A stretch of DNA of 64,000 nt from NCBI GenBank assembly GCA_001692895.1, contig KV748206.1, positions 504,434 through 568,433 of the forward strand. The letters are read 5' to 3'. Position 1 is the first letter of the stretch. The number at the start of each line of letters is the position of its first letter. The notes beneath the pieces are model-generated. The model was not told the DNA's origin. It made no database searches and worked only from the letters and a program-made list of their open reading frames with translations. This stretch comes from Cenococcum geophilum 1.58. Its lineage: Eukaryota > Ascomycota > Dothideomycetes > Gloniales > Gloniaceae. This document shows positions 11,350 to 25,203 of the stretch, in pieces. Both the position numbers and the translations under genes were made by a program.

Positions 11350-14300
11350 TTATATTACACCTTTTTCTTCACCAACGCTTAGCCTACGACTAATTCTACG
11401 TCTTTACGATACCGCAGACGCTGCCAGAAGTAGCGTGTCTACAAGTTACCTTACTTTATACTCCTAAAGAATTAACAATAGTAAGATGAAATTCCTTACT
11501 AGCTATTATATTAAACTTAAAAAATAACCTAATACCTATATCGAAACCACGACACTAATTAGTCCTAGAAGGATTTAATTTATTAGTCCTAGCCTTAACC
11601 CCTAAAGGGAAGCTTAGTGGCTTAAAAAACTACGACGACTATAAGGGGGACATTAATAATATCTTATCCTTTATTAACTATATAACCACGGATAAATAAG
11701 CCGAAGGGCTACTACCTATTAAGATTAAGATACGAGATGCCGAGATGTTTACTAAAATGGTAGTATAAAAACCCGATAAATACTACCGCCTTTTATAGAA
11801 CTACTATCTAAAGCTTATATAAGCTAAGATGTATACTGCTTAAGATTATAATATTATCTAAGACCTATAAGCTCGTGAGGCGCTCGCTAATAATATATGC
11901 TAAGAGATTGAAGACGACCTCTACGCGTCTAAACGCGACATTTAACGATTAAAGAAGGCCGAGATTACACTTATTACTACAGTTACTAAAAGAGAGGGTA
12001 TAATTAAATACCTATAATCCCAGCTTAACGAGCACATTTATAATAATATTAGATACCTTTTTACTATATATAACGCCACCTAAGTCTCTACGCCCCTAGC
12101 AACCTTACCTACTTAACGCTTAACAAAAGGTTAGCGCTAAGCAGCTTTACCTAACGGGAACCTTTACTATAGTAGCGGCGATAATAAAAGCCATAATAAT
12201 TAAACCTAAACTACTACTATAGGGTCTAATACACGCTACTCTAATCCCCTAATCTTTAAGGGTGACTATAAGGAATATAGCCACTAGAAGATATAAACCC
12301 GCGAAAAACTAACCTAGAGCGCCTGCCTTTTCCCTATAAAAGATACTAAGATTAGCTATATTATCGGACGAATAAAGGGCATCTCATTTAATAGGCTTTT
12401 CGCTTAATAGGAGATTAGCAGTCCCTAGAAGTGGTAGTCCTACTAGGAAGTCCTTAATAACCTTAACTAAATATACCGCGACTATAACCTAGTGGCCACT
12501 AGTTAAGCTAAACTACGCTCCCTAAAGATAAGTTCTACTAAATTATTTAATAAGTTCTATATTAAATTCTAAGAATATACTAGAGTCCTCGCCTAAGACA
12601 ACGCTAAAGACTAGGAAGATCTCCTTAAAAAAGTCATTTATTGCCTTAGTTACGCAGCCGCTAGCCATAACTATAATAACGTTTATAATATAGTAGCAGC
12701 CCTATAGAAGATTAAACGACGGCTAAACTAGATTACTACTGTAAACCCCCGCCCGAAGACCTCTCTATAGAAGCCCTCCGGACCTACTAAACTACTAACG
12801 CCTACTACCCTAAGTAATACTACTAGTCCTAATATCGACCTCTTTATACTAGCCTTCCTAAAGAAGCCACTAGATAGAGAGCGCGAGCTACTTTAGAAGT
12901 TAAGGCGTTGCTATAAATGCCGTTAAGAAGGCTGTTATAGCTATAGCCTAAACTACCTAATAGCTAGGTTTAGCAGCCGCCATTAAATACTTAACCCTAT
13001 ACCCTAGACACTAAATATATTGCTATACGCCGCTACCATATAAGACAAAGATATAGTAATAGTAGTAGAATTAGACGCGGAAGCGGAAAACGTAAAGTTC
13101 TAGCCCTAAGTCGTAGGTTGGGACACTTTAACGATAGAGGGATCTATATATCGGCTTATTTAATAAATAGCTTAGTAAGAATAGAAGGATAGAAGTAAAT
13201 AGTTTTACCTATAGAGGGAACTACCGCTAAGAAATAATATAAAACCCGTTCTATAATTAACTATAGAGCTACTAATAAATTTATAAATACCTAATTTGTA
13301 TATATTTATAACCTACCTACCTTACCCCTTACCAAAGCCCGCGCCCTATAACTCGCTAACAGTAGTTATACTACATAAAAGATTACCTATATAGTATAAC
13401 TCTACCTAAATATAAACGGACACTAGGAGAAGCTCTAGGCCTATATTATACTACTTATAAACTACCCTATTATCCTTAAAATAAACTAGCTTAAATAACA
13501 CANCCCCGCCATTAACTGGTAAAAGAGAGAAGTAACCTTTAACTCTAAATACTATAGAGAGACTTACCTAGGGTATAGCCTAGCCGCCTTTATCTACTCC
13601 CTAGGATATTAACCTAAGGAAACCCTTATTACCCTACCTACGACTAACTACTACTATATAAGCGCCGCGGCCTTCTACTGCATAGTATATAGGAAAGGCT
13701 AAACTGTTACTATAGCCTCCTAATTATAACTATATAAGCTTAATAAAGATTAGAACCACGTTCTCTATAGTAATAGAATAGATATAGTTAATCTTTTAGA
13801 AAATAATGCCCCCGCAAAACTCTATGGACTTTTACCCTTAGACTTTAAGAAGTTTATAAAGCTTAAAAAAGGACTTACTAANNANGAACTCNNNAAGCTN
13901 CTCNNTAAGANNTANTATNACTTTANTAANNTATNCTTATAAAAGNGNNNAGATATACTCCCCCTATATTAACCTAATAACTATACCATTAATATTAAAT
14001 AAGGAAAAACGCTGCCCTATAAGAGACCCTACCTAATATTAAAAGATAAACTCCTAGTTATTAAAAAGTATATTAACGAACACCTTAATAAAGGGTTTAT
14101 TCGTCCTAGCATATCCCTAGCAGCCGCCCCTATCCTCCTTACTAAAAAGCTAGAAGGAGGTATTTAATTCTACGTTAACTATAGAGGACTTAACGCTATT
14201 ATAATTAAGAACTAATACCCCGTACTGCTTATACGCGAGACCCTTAAACAGCTTAGCTAAGCCAAAATCTATACTAAACTTAATATTATTACCACCTTTA

Positions 14301-17300
14301 ACTGCCTCTAAATACGGGAAGGTAATAAATGGAAAACCGTATTTATATTGCGCTTCGGCCAATTTAAATACACTATTATACCTTTTAGCGTATATAACGG
14401 CCTAGGTAGCTTCTAAAGCTATATTAATAATGCCTTATGGGATTACCTTAACGACTTCTACTCCGCGTACCTGGATAATATACTTATTTATAGCAATAAC
14501 CCTTTTAAGTATACTAAGCACGTTTAAAAGGTCCTATAGCGCCTTAAAGACGTAGGACTTTACATTAATTTAAAGAAGTGTGAATTCTTAGTTATAGAAG
14601 TAAAATACCTTAAACTAATTATTATTACTAAGGGTGTCTATATAGACCCCGAAAAAGTATATATAATTACCAGATAGTAAACCCCTACCTATATTAAGGA
14701 TATATAAGCCTTTCTTAGTTTTACTAACTTCTATCGGAAATTTATATATAACTTCTTAGGTATTATAGCACTACTTATAGCAATAATGCGAATAAAGGGC
14801 CTTTCCGCGAAAGGAAGAAAAACATATCTATATTTTATCTAGACGCCTAAATACAAAAAAGCGTTCTAAGACTTAAAAGATATATTTACTAAAGCACCTA
14901 TTCTAGCTTACTTTATACTAGGATAATAACTCTATCTTAAGACTAACTTTTTAGATTACGTTAACGCGGGCGTCCTTTCCTAGATAGGTAATAACGGTCT
15001 CCTCTACCTAGTCGTATTTTACTTATCTAAGCTTATATTATAAGAATATAACTATAAGATCTATAATAAGGAACTCCTTATAATTATATAAGCGTTTAAG
15101 GAATTCTAATTAGAACTCTCTTTAGTAGAACCTAACTAGCTAACTAAGGTCCTTATAGATTATCGTAACCTTAAGTACTTTATAACTACGAAATAACTAA
15201 ACTAACGCTAAGCATATTAGAACGAGTTCCTCTCTAGTTTTAACTTTAAAATTATATATAGGCTAGAAGTATAAGGTACTAAGCCTAATAGCCTAATACG
15301 CTATTCGTAAGATTTTCCTTAGTTAGAAGATAACCCTTATAATTAATTCCAATAATAAATAATCCTAAAAGTATAAAACTTAGCCCTAGGTATACTACCT
15401 AAGACAGAACTAACTGCCCCTTAGCTTTATACTACAGAACTAGAGTTACCCCCTAAAATTAATAAACTTATTACCGCAGTATATAACACCCCTATTAACT
15501 TATTACTATATTAACTAATTACCGTAAAGATTGTTAGCACCTATACACTGCCTACTAACCTCTAAAGCTTAGGCTAGATTAATATAGCAGCCTTAGAAGT
15601 AAAAGAGAACAGGCTCTATTATAGAGGCCGTCTATTTATCCCTAACTTAGAAGACCTATAACAGCAACTAATCTAAATAGCCTACGACCTCCGATTAAGC
15701 GGCTACCTAGGTAAAAGAGGAACCTATAAGCTCCTTAGCCGATACTACTTCTAGCCTAAAATAATAGACTTAGTTAAACGCTTTATAAGCGCCTACTATG
15801 GCTATAAACATGCTAAAGCATTTATATAAAGTACTAAGGACTACTATACCCTCTACTAGTACCTATACGATAATAGGCAGATATTGTTATAGATTTCGTT
15901 ATTAACCTACCGCCTTATAAATGATATGGCCGAACCTATAAAAACATCCTTATAATAGTATGCCGACTTATAAAAGAACGCCACTACGTCCTAACTAAAG
16001 GCGTAGCCATAAGCGATGTTGCTAACGCCTTCCTTTATAAAGTTTACCGACTATATAGGTTACCTAACTCTATTACGTCTAACTAAGGCACGTAATTTAA
16101 CTCTAATGTATAAAGGCGGATCTGCTAATGCCTTAGTATCTCCATTAAGATGTTTATATCCTTTTACTATAAAACTATAGGATAACTAGAAAACGCTAAC
16201 GCTAGTATAAAGGCGTACTTATAATAGGTAGTCGCCTATAGTTAGGACGACTAGGTAGACTACCTTCCGCTAGGTAAATTTACAGCAAATAATTATATCT
16301 TAGCCACTATAGGACTTACCCCATTCTTCGCGAATAAAGGATATTACCTATAATCCGGTATAGAGCCACCAGAGCCTATTGATAAGAAACTGCTATATAG
16401 AAAACACCTTAAGATGCTACTTGCCAATTAATATATAGACCGTATAAAAGACCTACTTAACTACTATAAAGGAGAGATGGCCTAGGCCCAAGCGAAATAA
16501 GCTTACTTCGCCGACCGCTATAGAACACCACCACCTAAGATGCGTATTAGCGACTAGGTATAGTTAGATATATATAATATCTCTACATAGAGACCTATAA
16601 AGTTACTTAATTATAAGAACCTTGGCCCCTACTAGATTAAACGAGTTATTAATAGAGGAGCTGTATATAAACTAGAGCTCCCACCTACTTTAGCCACCCG
16701 TAGGATATAGCCCGTGTTTTACCTATAGCTACTATACCTTTACTAGCTTAACCCTCTACTAGGATAAATATAGCCTAAACCCCTACCGGTACTAATCTAA
16801 GATAAGAATAAAGATAAGAACTATAAGGAGTGGACCATTAAATAAATTATTAACTCTAAATACTCTAGCAAAGGTAGAGGATAGCGGCTCTACTATAAAG
16901 CTACCTATATAGGATTTAATATAGATTAGCCGGAATAGTAACTATAGGAAGATTTTAAAAATGTAAAAGATCTAATTAGCGATTTCTACTACGCAAACCT
17001 ATAGAAACTAGGCCTAAGCAAAGATTTTATACCTAATCCCCTATAGGAGCCGTCACAGCTAAATTATTGTATATTACCGTTATGTAACTACTCTAATAAG
17101 ATATTAAGGAACTTTAACCGCCGGTTAAAGTTGTCTAATTAGTTAGATTCTAGACGCTAAGGAGAAGCTAACTAATTAGGATTTTCTATCCCCGGGATAG
17201 AAAATTGCTATTAGCTCGCTTACTACTAGCGCCTTAGCGACACCCTCGCACCTTACTAAGTCCCTAACAGCCTCCTTCCCCTCTATAGCCTAGTACCTTC

Positions 17301-17459
17301 GCATAGTAGCAACCTATAAGCTTTAAGTTAGAAGCACTTATACGAGCCTATTATACCTATAATAATATTCCTTCTTCTAGATACCCTAAGTATTTCCCCC
17401 TATATATATATAGCAACCACAGCGTCGCCGGAGCTCCGCCTTAATAGGAGGGGGGGTAG

Positions 17460-17652
17460 TGTTACGGAACCCAACTGTAGGGGCCTCCATAGGAGAACCC
17501 CGTGCTCTTACGTACACCTCGCGTATAGCTTATATTAGCTACGCGAGGGTATATCACCTCCTTACGCCCTCGACCCTTACGATTGATTGCGTAACGTCTT
17601 ATAGACTCCCCGAATATATATGCTTTATAGCCATTGCCCGCGTTCCGTGATA
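17460..17652 (+). repeat. 3' LTR of the Gypsy at 11157-17652
   Basis: 193 bp, same as the 5' LTR apart from transitions, followed by the target duplication TAGAG (17653-17657). Confidence 0.88.
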
Positions 17653-18294
17653 TAGAGAGACCTTTACAGTTTCTAAGTTAGGGTTATTTATAGTAAACTC
17701 GGTAAATATAGGTTAGTTAATTTAGTTGTCCTATAAGTATAACGTATATATTTAAATATACTATTTTATTATAGCATTTATGCATTCTATTTAACTATCC
17801 GTTTATAGGTAATATATAGTAGATAATAATACTTTATATAAAGCTAGGTTGTTAGTTCTTTTTAAAATATATAAATTAACTAGTAGCCTTTATTAGAGAT
17901 AATCATTTTAGGGAGTCTATAGAGTTTCTATATATAATTTAGGAATAGTTAGGCGACGGTAAGTATATTTAATATTTAAATTTTTAGTATTCCTAGTAGA
18001 ATGCTAACTGTCTAAAATAATAGCTTTTTAATTGGTTGCAAATGGGCTATAGCCAGCGTGGCTAATAGGTAGCGTCGCTAGCAGCTCGCTACTAATATAA
18101 GCGGTTAGTTAGTGTACATAGTTATAACAGCTAGTTAGCGTACATTTATGTGGCGCGCTGACAGCTCACTGCTTAAGTGGTAAGGAAGGATTAATTTGGT
18201 GGTATTTTAAAGCTTTTTGTAGAAATTAAATATCTTCAGATCTCCGGTTAAAATTAGAATGGGAAACCCTAGGATATTTATACTAAATTATATA

Positions 18295-18504
18295 TATAAT
18301 AGCTCGTATAAATGCCTCTAAACTAAAGCTTATGGAATGCTATCTTATAAAGATACTAAGCTAAGAAAAAGGGAAAGGGGTCGCTAGAATTAATATAAAT
18401 AAATATATAGGGTAAGCCGCTAAGGCGCTAGCTTTGGGCGAGCTAATTATAGGTTAGTAGAATATAGTAGAATTTAGTAGGTAACGTGCGATAGCNCCGT
18501 TATA
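18295..18504 (-). repeat. 3' LTR of the Gypsy at 18295-24489
   Basis: 210 bp, matches 24280-24489 apart from scattered transitions; one undetermined base near 18496. Confidence 0.85.
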
Positions 18505-21500
18505 TTACCCCCCTCTTTAAAAAAAAGCCTACCCTTAGGCTTAGTTAGAAATAGGACAGCACTAGGCTAAAAAGGATAGCTGCTAAAAGTCTTATTAAGG
18601 ATTTAACTAATTAGATAACTTTGACCGGTAGTTAAAGTTCCTAGATATCTAAAGTTTTATAATATTGGTAGAAAACAGTAAAATATAGCAGAATTTGGCA
18701 GATAGCTATATTAGGGCTTTAAGGCGTTCTTATCCCTATACTCCTCTAGTAATTTATTATCTTTATCTACTTGTCTAGGTACTTTAGGGGTCTAGGTGCG
18801 TTAGGGTATTAGTTATAAAACCCTTTAAACTTTAAGGGGCAGCCTATAAAGTTTTATATAGGGTACTAGGCTAGGTCTAAGTCGTAGCCCTTTTATTAAA
18901 TACGGTATTTTAATATTCCCTATACTATCTTATAGGCCAATATTTTATTAACTTCCTATTTATTATTACCGTTTACTTAAATTAGTAGGGGAAGCTTGTT
19001 CTTTTATCTGGGTAATAGGTTGTTTATAGCCTTTTATAACTTATCTAGTAAGAAAATAGAGTGCACCCTAATTAAATCTAGGAGCTTTACCTTATATAAG
19101 TTGTCTATCTTCTTAAGGACCTTATACAGCCCTACTATTTAGTAGTCTAGCTTATAGCTAGGTTATTTAGTTTTTCAATTCCTTACTATAACCTAGATTA
19201 TATTACTAGGGGCAAAGTTAGGCTTTTAATAGTATTTATTTACCTACTATTCCATTAATCTCTAGGCTTTTCTTAGGTTCTTATAGGTAACTATTTAGGC
19301 TTTCTTCAAGCGTTTAGCGTACTATTAGGCCTTACTATAGGATAGCCTTTCTTATATAGTCTGGGGTTTTTTTTACCCTTTTCTAGTTAAAGTTTATATA
19401 GGGTAAGTATCCTATTTCTAGCTAAATTAGGGCAAACCCTATAGGGTTATAAGGTAGGGTTACTTAGGCGTAGTCTATTAAAGGTGGTAATTTAGACTAG
19501 TTATCCTAGAAGTAGTTAATAAAGGGCCTAAGCCTCTAGTCCAGGTACTAATTTATAACCGTCTATCTAGGGATAGTAAGCCGTAAAAAGCTTTAGCTTA
19601 ATACCTAGGATCTAGGTAAACTTATTCTAGAAGGCTAATATAAACTATAGTTTATAATTATAATAGTATCTAGTGGTCCGTAAATTTGGTAGATATAGTA
19701 GACGTATAGCTAGGCTACCTCTTTAGCATTAATATTCTTATAATAGGGAATTAAAAACAGGCGTTTACTAAAGCGGTTAATTATAACTATAACCATATCA
19801 TATCTATTACGGTTTATAGGTAGTTTATAAAAGTCTATAAAGATATACTACTAAGGGCGCTCTAGTATTAAGAGTAGCTTAAGTAGTCCTAGGGTTTTAT
19901 TTCATGGGGTTATAGCTCTCTAGCAGTTCTTACAGTTCCATATATATTAATTAATATTCGCAACTATTCTTAGCTAGTAGTAGCGGCAGTTAATAATTTT
20001 ATAGGTTTTATTCTTGCTGGAGTATACTATAAAAACTTAGTAATAAGCTTCACGGATTAGTTCCGTCCGTAAATTATTAACATTAGGGACTATAAGCTAC
20101 TTTTAGTATAGAAGTAACCTATCCTCTATTTTAAACTTAGGGGTTTCTTTTATAGCTTAATCGCGGAGGGCCTTTAGGGTATTAGCCATACGATTTACAG
20201 TTAGGAGGCGGTTAATTAGCCCTACTAGTTTATCTAAGGACTCCTCTATTAGTACTAGCTCGTTTTACTAGGAGTTTAGCTCCTTAAGGATCTATAGGTT
20301 AAGCTATTTAGGATAAAGGAGGGCACGCGTTTAGTATTAGGTCTTTAGCTTATTTTAGAGTCCTATATCTTATTCTCTTTAGGTTAAAGTATTAGCCTTA
20401 GAGTTTTACTTACTAGAGTAATATATAATTATAAAGAAGAATTATAAGAGTATTTTAGCCTACTAGGCTTATTATTTAGTAAGCTGCTTTATAATCTATA
20501 TATATCTTAATCTAGGAGTTTATACCTTTAAGCTCTACGCGCTATTAGGATAGTAATTAAATAATAACTAGTATTTCTTTATTATATACTTTATAGTTAT
20601 ACTTAGCTAGGTCTATTATTTTAGAAAAGAAGGTAATAGGGTACTATTTACCGTTTAGGTGTAGCTATAATAGGATTCCCGCTATAATCCTATTAAAAGT
20701 ATCTATTTCTAACATTAATTTAAGGTCTAGGCTATAGTAATAAAGAATTAGGGAAGAGATAAGCCGATCCTTTATCTCTTTAAAGGCTTTTATATAACTA
20801 TTATTAAATATAAAAGGCGTATCCTTTTTAGTTAGGCGTATAAGGAGCTTTACTATAATTCTATAATCGCGGATAAATTGGCGGTAGAAGTTATAAAAGC
20901 TAAGAAAGAACTAGATCCCTTTTACTATATAAGGAGGCTTCTAGTTATAGATTGCCTCTACCTTTTTAAGGTTAACCTTAATTTCTTTTATAGTTATAAT
21001 AAACCTAAGGTATTTTATACGTTTTGCCCTAAACTTATATTTCTTAATATTAACTTATAAGCCTGCGTTCTATAGTCTTTCTAAAACCTTCTTAATATAA
21101 ACTTAATACTTAAGCTCGTCGTCTAAGTATATAAGAATATTATCTAGGTATACCGTATAGAATTCGTTAAGGTAATTAACGAAAACGTTATTTATATACC
21201 TTTAGTACATAGCCTGTCCGTTTATTAGTCTAAAAGGAAGAACTTTATATTTATAGGAACTATAATAGGTATAGAACGTTATTAAATCTTTAGATATAGG
21301 GTCTATTCTAATTTAGTAGAAAGCTTAATAGATATTAAGTTTAGTAAAGATCTTTACCTAGCTTAAATATGTAAGGGTTTCATTAATTAAAGGAATAGAA
21401 TACCGATCCTTTTAAGTAATAGCGTTTAGCTTTTAATAGTTAATATAAAAATTAAGGCCTTTACTAGGCTTTTTTATAAATAGGATAGGGGAAGTAAAAG

Positions 21501-23172
21501 GGGCTTAACTTAGTTTAATAAACCCTTTATCTAGGTTATTAATTAAGTACTACTTTATTACTTTTAGCTTATCTGTTAATTATTAGTAGAGGGGGCTATA
21601 GCCTAGCAGTTATTGGCTTTTAATTAAAATTTATAATTATATATTTGGTAAGGAGGTAACTTATCTAAAGCCGCTTTTAAAAATATACCCTTATAGTTTA
21701 TATAGATAGTTCCTTATTAGTTCCCTAAGCTAGCTCTTTTTCCCTATTATTAATAATTTAATTAATCTTATATAAGCTTGTTATAAAGACTTTATTATCC
21801 TTTTAGTATATATTAAAGTAGAACGCTATAGCGCTAATTACGGTAATATTTGCTACAAGGGGGTTATATAATAATGGGGGCGTATATAACCTTAGGGGCT
21901 TCCAGGGTATTAGCGTTATTATTACTCCTTTTAGCTCCTGTCGCATCTTTTAAAGATTATCCCTTATATCCTACTAATACGTCCTTTTCTATACTAATCG
22001 GATCTACGTAATTTAGATATTATTTATATTACTATCTATTCCGCTACTATATATAAAGTTTTCTTTAAATATAGCACTTTAGGAGAGTATCTTTACTAAT
22101 ATAGAGTTCTTTTTAGCTTTATAGTAGGCATTTTTTAGGCAAAGGCTAGGTTACAGCTTAGACGTCCTACTAGTAGGTAAGATTAGCCTCTATAGCTAGT
22201 ATCTTATAGTTAGTTCGGATTTCCCTAATAAAGGAGGGTACTTTTAATCTATCCTCCGGCTAGATAAATTGTCTTTATTATATATTTAGCTAAATATTAA
22301 AATAGGACATCTATTTTCGGCTAAATATTATATTATAGGACCTTAGGTCTAGGATATAAAAAAGGATACTATATTAACGTCGCCTATTAAAAGTAATATA
22401 TAACTGTAAAATGTAGGTAACTAGCTAACCGGCTTAGCTGTTATAGCCTTTTACCTAAATAGGCTTCTCTAATTAGGTGGCTTTTATATTTAGAAACTTA
22501 GTAATATTATTTATATAGGTAGTATTTATAAAAGTAAAGCTATTTACTCTAGTGTTAATAAGGGCGGTTATATTAACTCTATATCTATTTTAAAATATTA
22601 TATATAAAACTATAAAATGCTTTCTACTTATTAACTAACTAAGATTAATCTCTTTAAGATTAATATGGTACCCTAGGGGGGAGTCTTTCTCTAGGGTTCT
22701 TCTTTTCCCGACTTATTAGACATTTCTCCTTTCTTTATCTCCTTAATATTTCTTATATCCTTTAGCTCTAGGCAAAATAAGGTAAAGTAACCCTTCTTAT
22801 TATAGCTATAATATATAGCCGAGGTAGGGTTAATTAGGGTATTATAATAAGTACTAGTTAATAGTATAGTATAGCTGGTTAGGTAAGGCTCGCTAGTATA
22901 TAAATATAACCGCTTTTAGTATAAGAGCTACTATAGCTTATCTTTCTACTCTAGCTCCTATAGGTATAGTTAATAAGTTTTAACTGCTATAAGCCTTTTT
23001 TTGTTAATTAGAATAGGTATTAATTCGCTTTAGTTCTAAGTCTAGTAATAAATATTAGGCTATAAGTCTTTAGTAGGTTAGTAGGTTGTTTAAGGCTACT
23101 GCGATCTTCTCTTATAGTTAAACTATTAGCTTGTTATATAGATCCAAACGGTAATTCTTAAGGGGAACCTAG

Positions 23173-23365
23173 TGTGACGGCTCGAACTATCAAACAAATG
23201 TCTCGACAGAGACTTGAATGAATGCTTGCAAGGAGAAGCGAACGAATGCTGTATTACGAAGATATTAAGCTAAGGAGCAAGAGAAGGTGGTGAGGCCACG
23301 TCCATATACACATGCCAAGTCCTAAGCGAACCCCTGACTAGGTGACGCGCCCCAGCGCCGTCACA
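23173..23365. mobile_element. solo LTR, hardly RIP-mutated
   Basis: 193-bp fossil solo LTR with TGTGACGGC...GCCGTCACA ends and a 5-bp target duplication CCTAG (23168-23172, 23366-23370). It is rich in CpA and TpG while the Gypsy around it is almost without them, so it arrived after the RIP episode or was too short to be hit. No internal part of this family is in the window. Confidence 0.82.
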
Positions 23366-24279
23366 CCTAGCCTTCGCCTATTAGGTATAAGAATCAAGTC
23401 TAAAACTTAGTAAAGAATTTATTTAACTTTATTATTAAGCTATTATAGTTATAACGCATATCCTATACTTTATTTAGGTTTATATATATAGTAGCTAAAT
23501 ACTATAGCATTTTGCTAATAGATATAAAGCGAATAGAGGAGTTATCCTTAAATTTAGCTTAAAGGTAACGTTAGGTATCTTCTATAGTTTAACTAAAAAG
23601 GTAAAGTATCTTAGCTTCTTTAGAGGGGAAATAGTTATAGTTAGCGCGGAGTTTTCCTTATACTTAAATCCTCTAATTCTTAAAGGTAGGGTCTATTTTA
23701 TTAGATAGGGGTTAAGGGTTCAGGAGCTTAAAAAACTTTAATTACTTCGTTATTATATCTACACTCCCTAGTATATTATATTTAGTAGAGTAAACAGGTT
23801 GGCTAAGGCTTTAAAAGGGGGAAGCTAGGTTATTTTATAGGGCTATAAGGCTTTCTAGGATCTTTTATAGAGTCTCTTATATATTTTTTACTTTAAAATA
23901 ATTAGCTTTCTAGCCGGCTATAAAGGCGCAAATCTACTCGCGTACGTCTATAATATTATTATTATCTTCAATTTCAAATCCTAATTAGATCTTAGGTTCC
24001 TCTTAAGTAGAGGCAGCTCTCTTAAATAAGCTTACTTTAGGTACTATTATTAGCTTCCTAGGGCTTATTGGTATTATATACTTCGGTTTTAATTCTAGGG
24101 GTATAGGTCTAGTCCTATCTAGCTTATTAAAGTGGGATATTATTAAGGCCTTCCTAGGCAGTATAGTTTTATTTAGTGTCTAAGTATAATATATTAACGC
24201 GTTATTGCAGACGAAGTTTTTTTTAGGGTAAAATATTAATTAAGGCCTTCCTAGGCAATATAAGGAGAGCTTAGTATAA

Positions 24280-24489
24280 TATAATAGCTTATATAAATGC
24301 CTCTAAACTAAAGCTTATATAATACTATCTTATAAAGATATTAAGCTAAGGAAAAGGGAAAGGGGTTACTAGGACCGATGTTAATAAATATATAGGGTAA
24401 GCCGCTAAGGCGCTAGCTTTGGACGAGCCAATCGTAGGTCGGCAGAATATGGTAGAATTTGGCAGGTAACGTGCGATAGCGCCGTTATA
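24280..24489 (-). repeat. 5' LTR of the Gypsy at 18295-24489
   Basis: 210 bp; this copy keeps more GC than the 3' LTR. Confidence 0.85.
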
Positions 24490-25203
24490 ATATAGTTTTC
24501 TCCAAATTTCCCATCGTGTCTATATACGCGTTTTATCCACTAAATATTAACCTTTATTACGCTAGGAAAATGCAATGGACTTTATATTTTACCTATTAGC
24601 AATATAATAGAGTTTCTTCCTCCACTCCTTCTCTATCTAATTCTTAATCTATATATCTATTAAGCTTTTTAATAGCTTATAAACCTCGTAGATCTACTAC
24701 TTCTATATCCCTTATAATTAAAGATACGTCCGAACTAAATAAGTAGAATAACTATATCGCGAGAACCTCTACCAGCTAGCTAAAACTATAGCTATATATT
24801 CCTAATTAACTAAAAAAGCCCTTTCCCTAGGTAAGTATAGTAGGCTTACTAGTTATTATAAATACTAAGTTACTAATAAGCGGTCGCTTTAAAGATAGCC
24901 TTTATATTACCTATATAGAAGTATAGAGTAGATCTATTTTAGAATAGACTAGAGAAAAGAAAGAAACTCTAGCTATATAAGACCTGCTATCTAGCTTAAA
25001 AACTAGCTATACTACTTATAATTAACGGTACGGATTATATTATTAGCCATTTAAAATTAAAGTATACTATTATATTAAACCTAAAAGGCTATAGTAGTAC
25101 TCTACGTTAATTAGCTACCTTAGGCCTAATTAATTTAGCTACTTAATCCTCTCTTATACCTAGTGGTAGTAAATAGCACCTATTTTAGGCAGCTGGCTAT
25201 ATA

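Larger units (their letters stand above)
11157..17652 (+). mobile_element. Gypsy LTR retrotransposon (chromovirus type), fossil
   Basis: A complete-length but heavily RIP-mutated fossil of 6496 bp. Two 193-bp LTRs (11157-11349, 17460-17652) are flanked by a 5-bp target duplication TAGAG. A G-rich polypurine tract (AGGAGGGGGGG) lies directly before the 3' LTR. Internal parts, in order: gag with a zinc-knuckle region (near 12900), protease region (near 13350), reverse transcriptase and RNase H (about 14000-15250), integrase (about 15600-16600) and a chromodomain-like end (about 16840-17000). It is broken many times over. The LTRs differ at roughly 16 of 193 sites, as far as I can see all transitions, so divergence reflects RIP and not age alone. 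Undetermined bases (N) occur at 13503 and 13882-13947. Confidence 0.88.
10514..18045 (-). mobile_element. old Gypsy fragment, minus strand, interrupted
   Basis: Fossil LTR retrotransposon fragment in two parts, about 10514-11156 and 17653-18045, split by the Gypsy at 11157-17652. The right part retains an integrase-core-like block on the minus strand (about 17670-17960). The left part corresponds to sequence between integrase and the 3' LTR, next to a pyrimidine stretch that is the complement of a polypurine tract. It is broken throughout (many breaks, heavy RIP) and truncated; gag and most of pol are absent. Confidence 0.55.
18295..24489 (-). mobile_element. Gypsy LTR retrotransposon, minus strand, fossil
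   Basis: 6195-bp fossil inside the hAT element. LTRs of 210 bp lie at 18295-18504 (3') and 24280-24489 (5'), with a 5-bp target duplication ATATA (18290-18294 and 24490-24494; low complexity, so weak by itself). The polypurine tract, read on the minus strand as AAAGAGGGGGGTAA, abuts the 3' LTR. A reverse transcriptase block lies near 21100-21300. The element is heavily RIP-mutated with many breaks. It carries a solo LTR of another family at 23173-23365. Confidence 0.85.

Noticed and set aside
23400-24270. CRISPR-like or satellite arrays in the A/T-rich blocks
   Set aside because: No regularly spaced identical repeats; the repetitiveness is low-complexity TpA-rich sequence from RIP.
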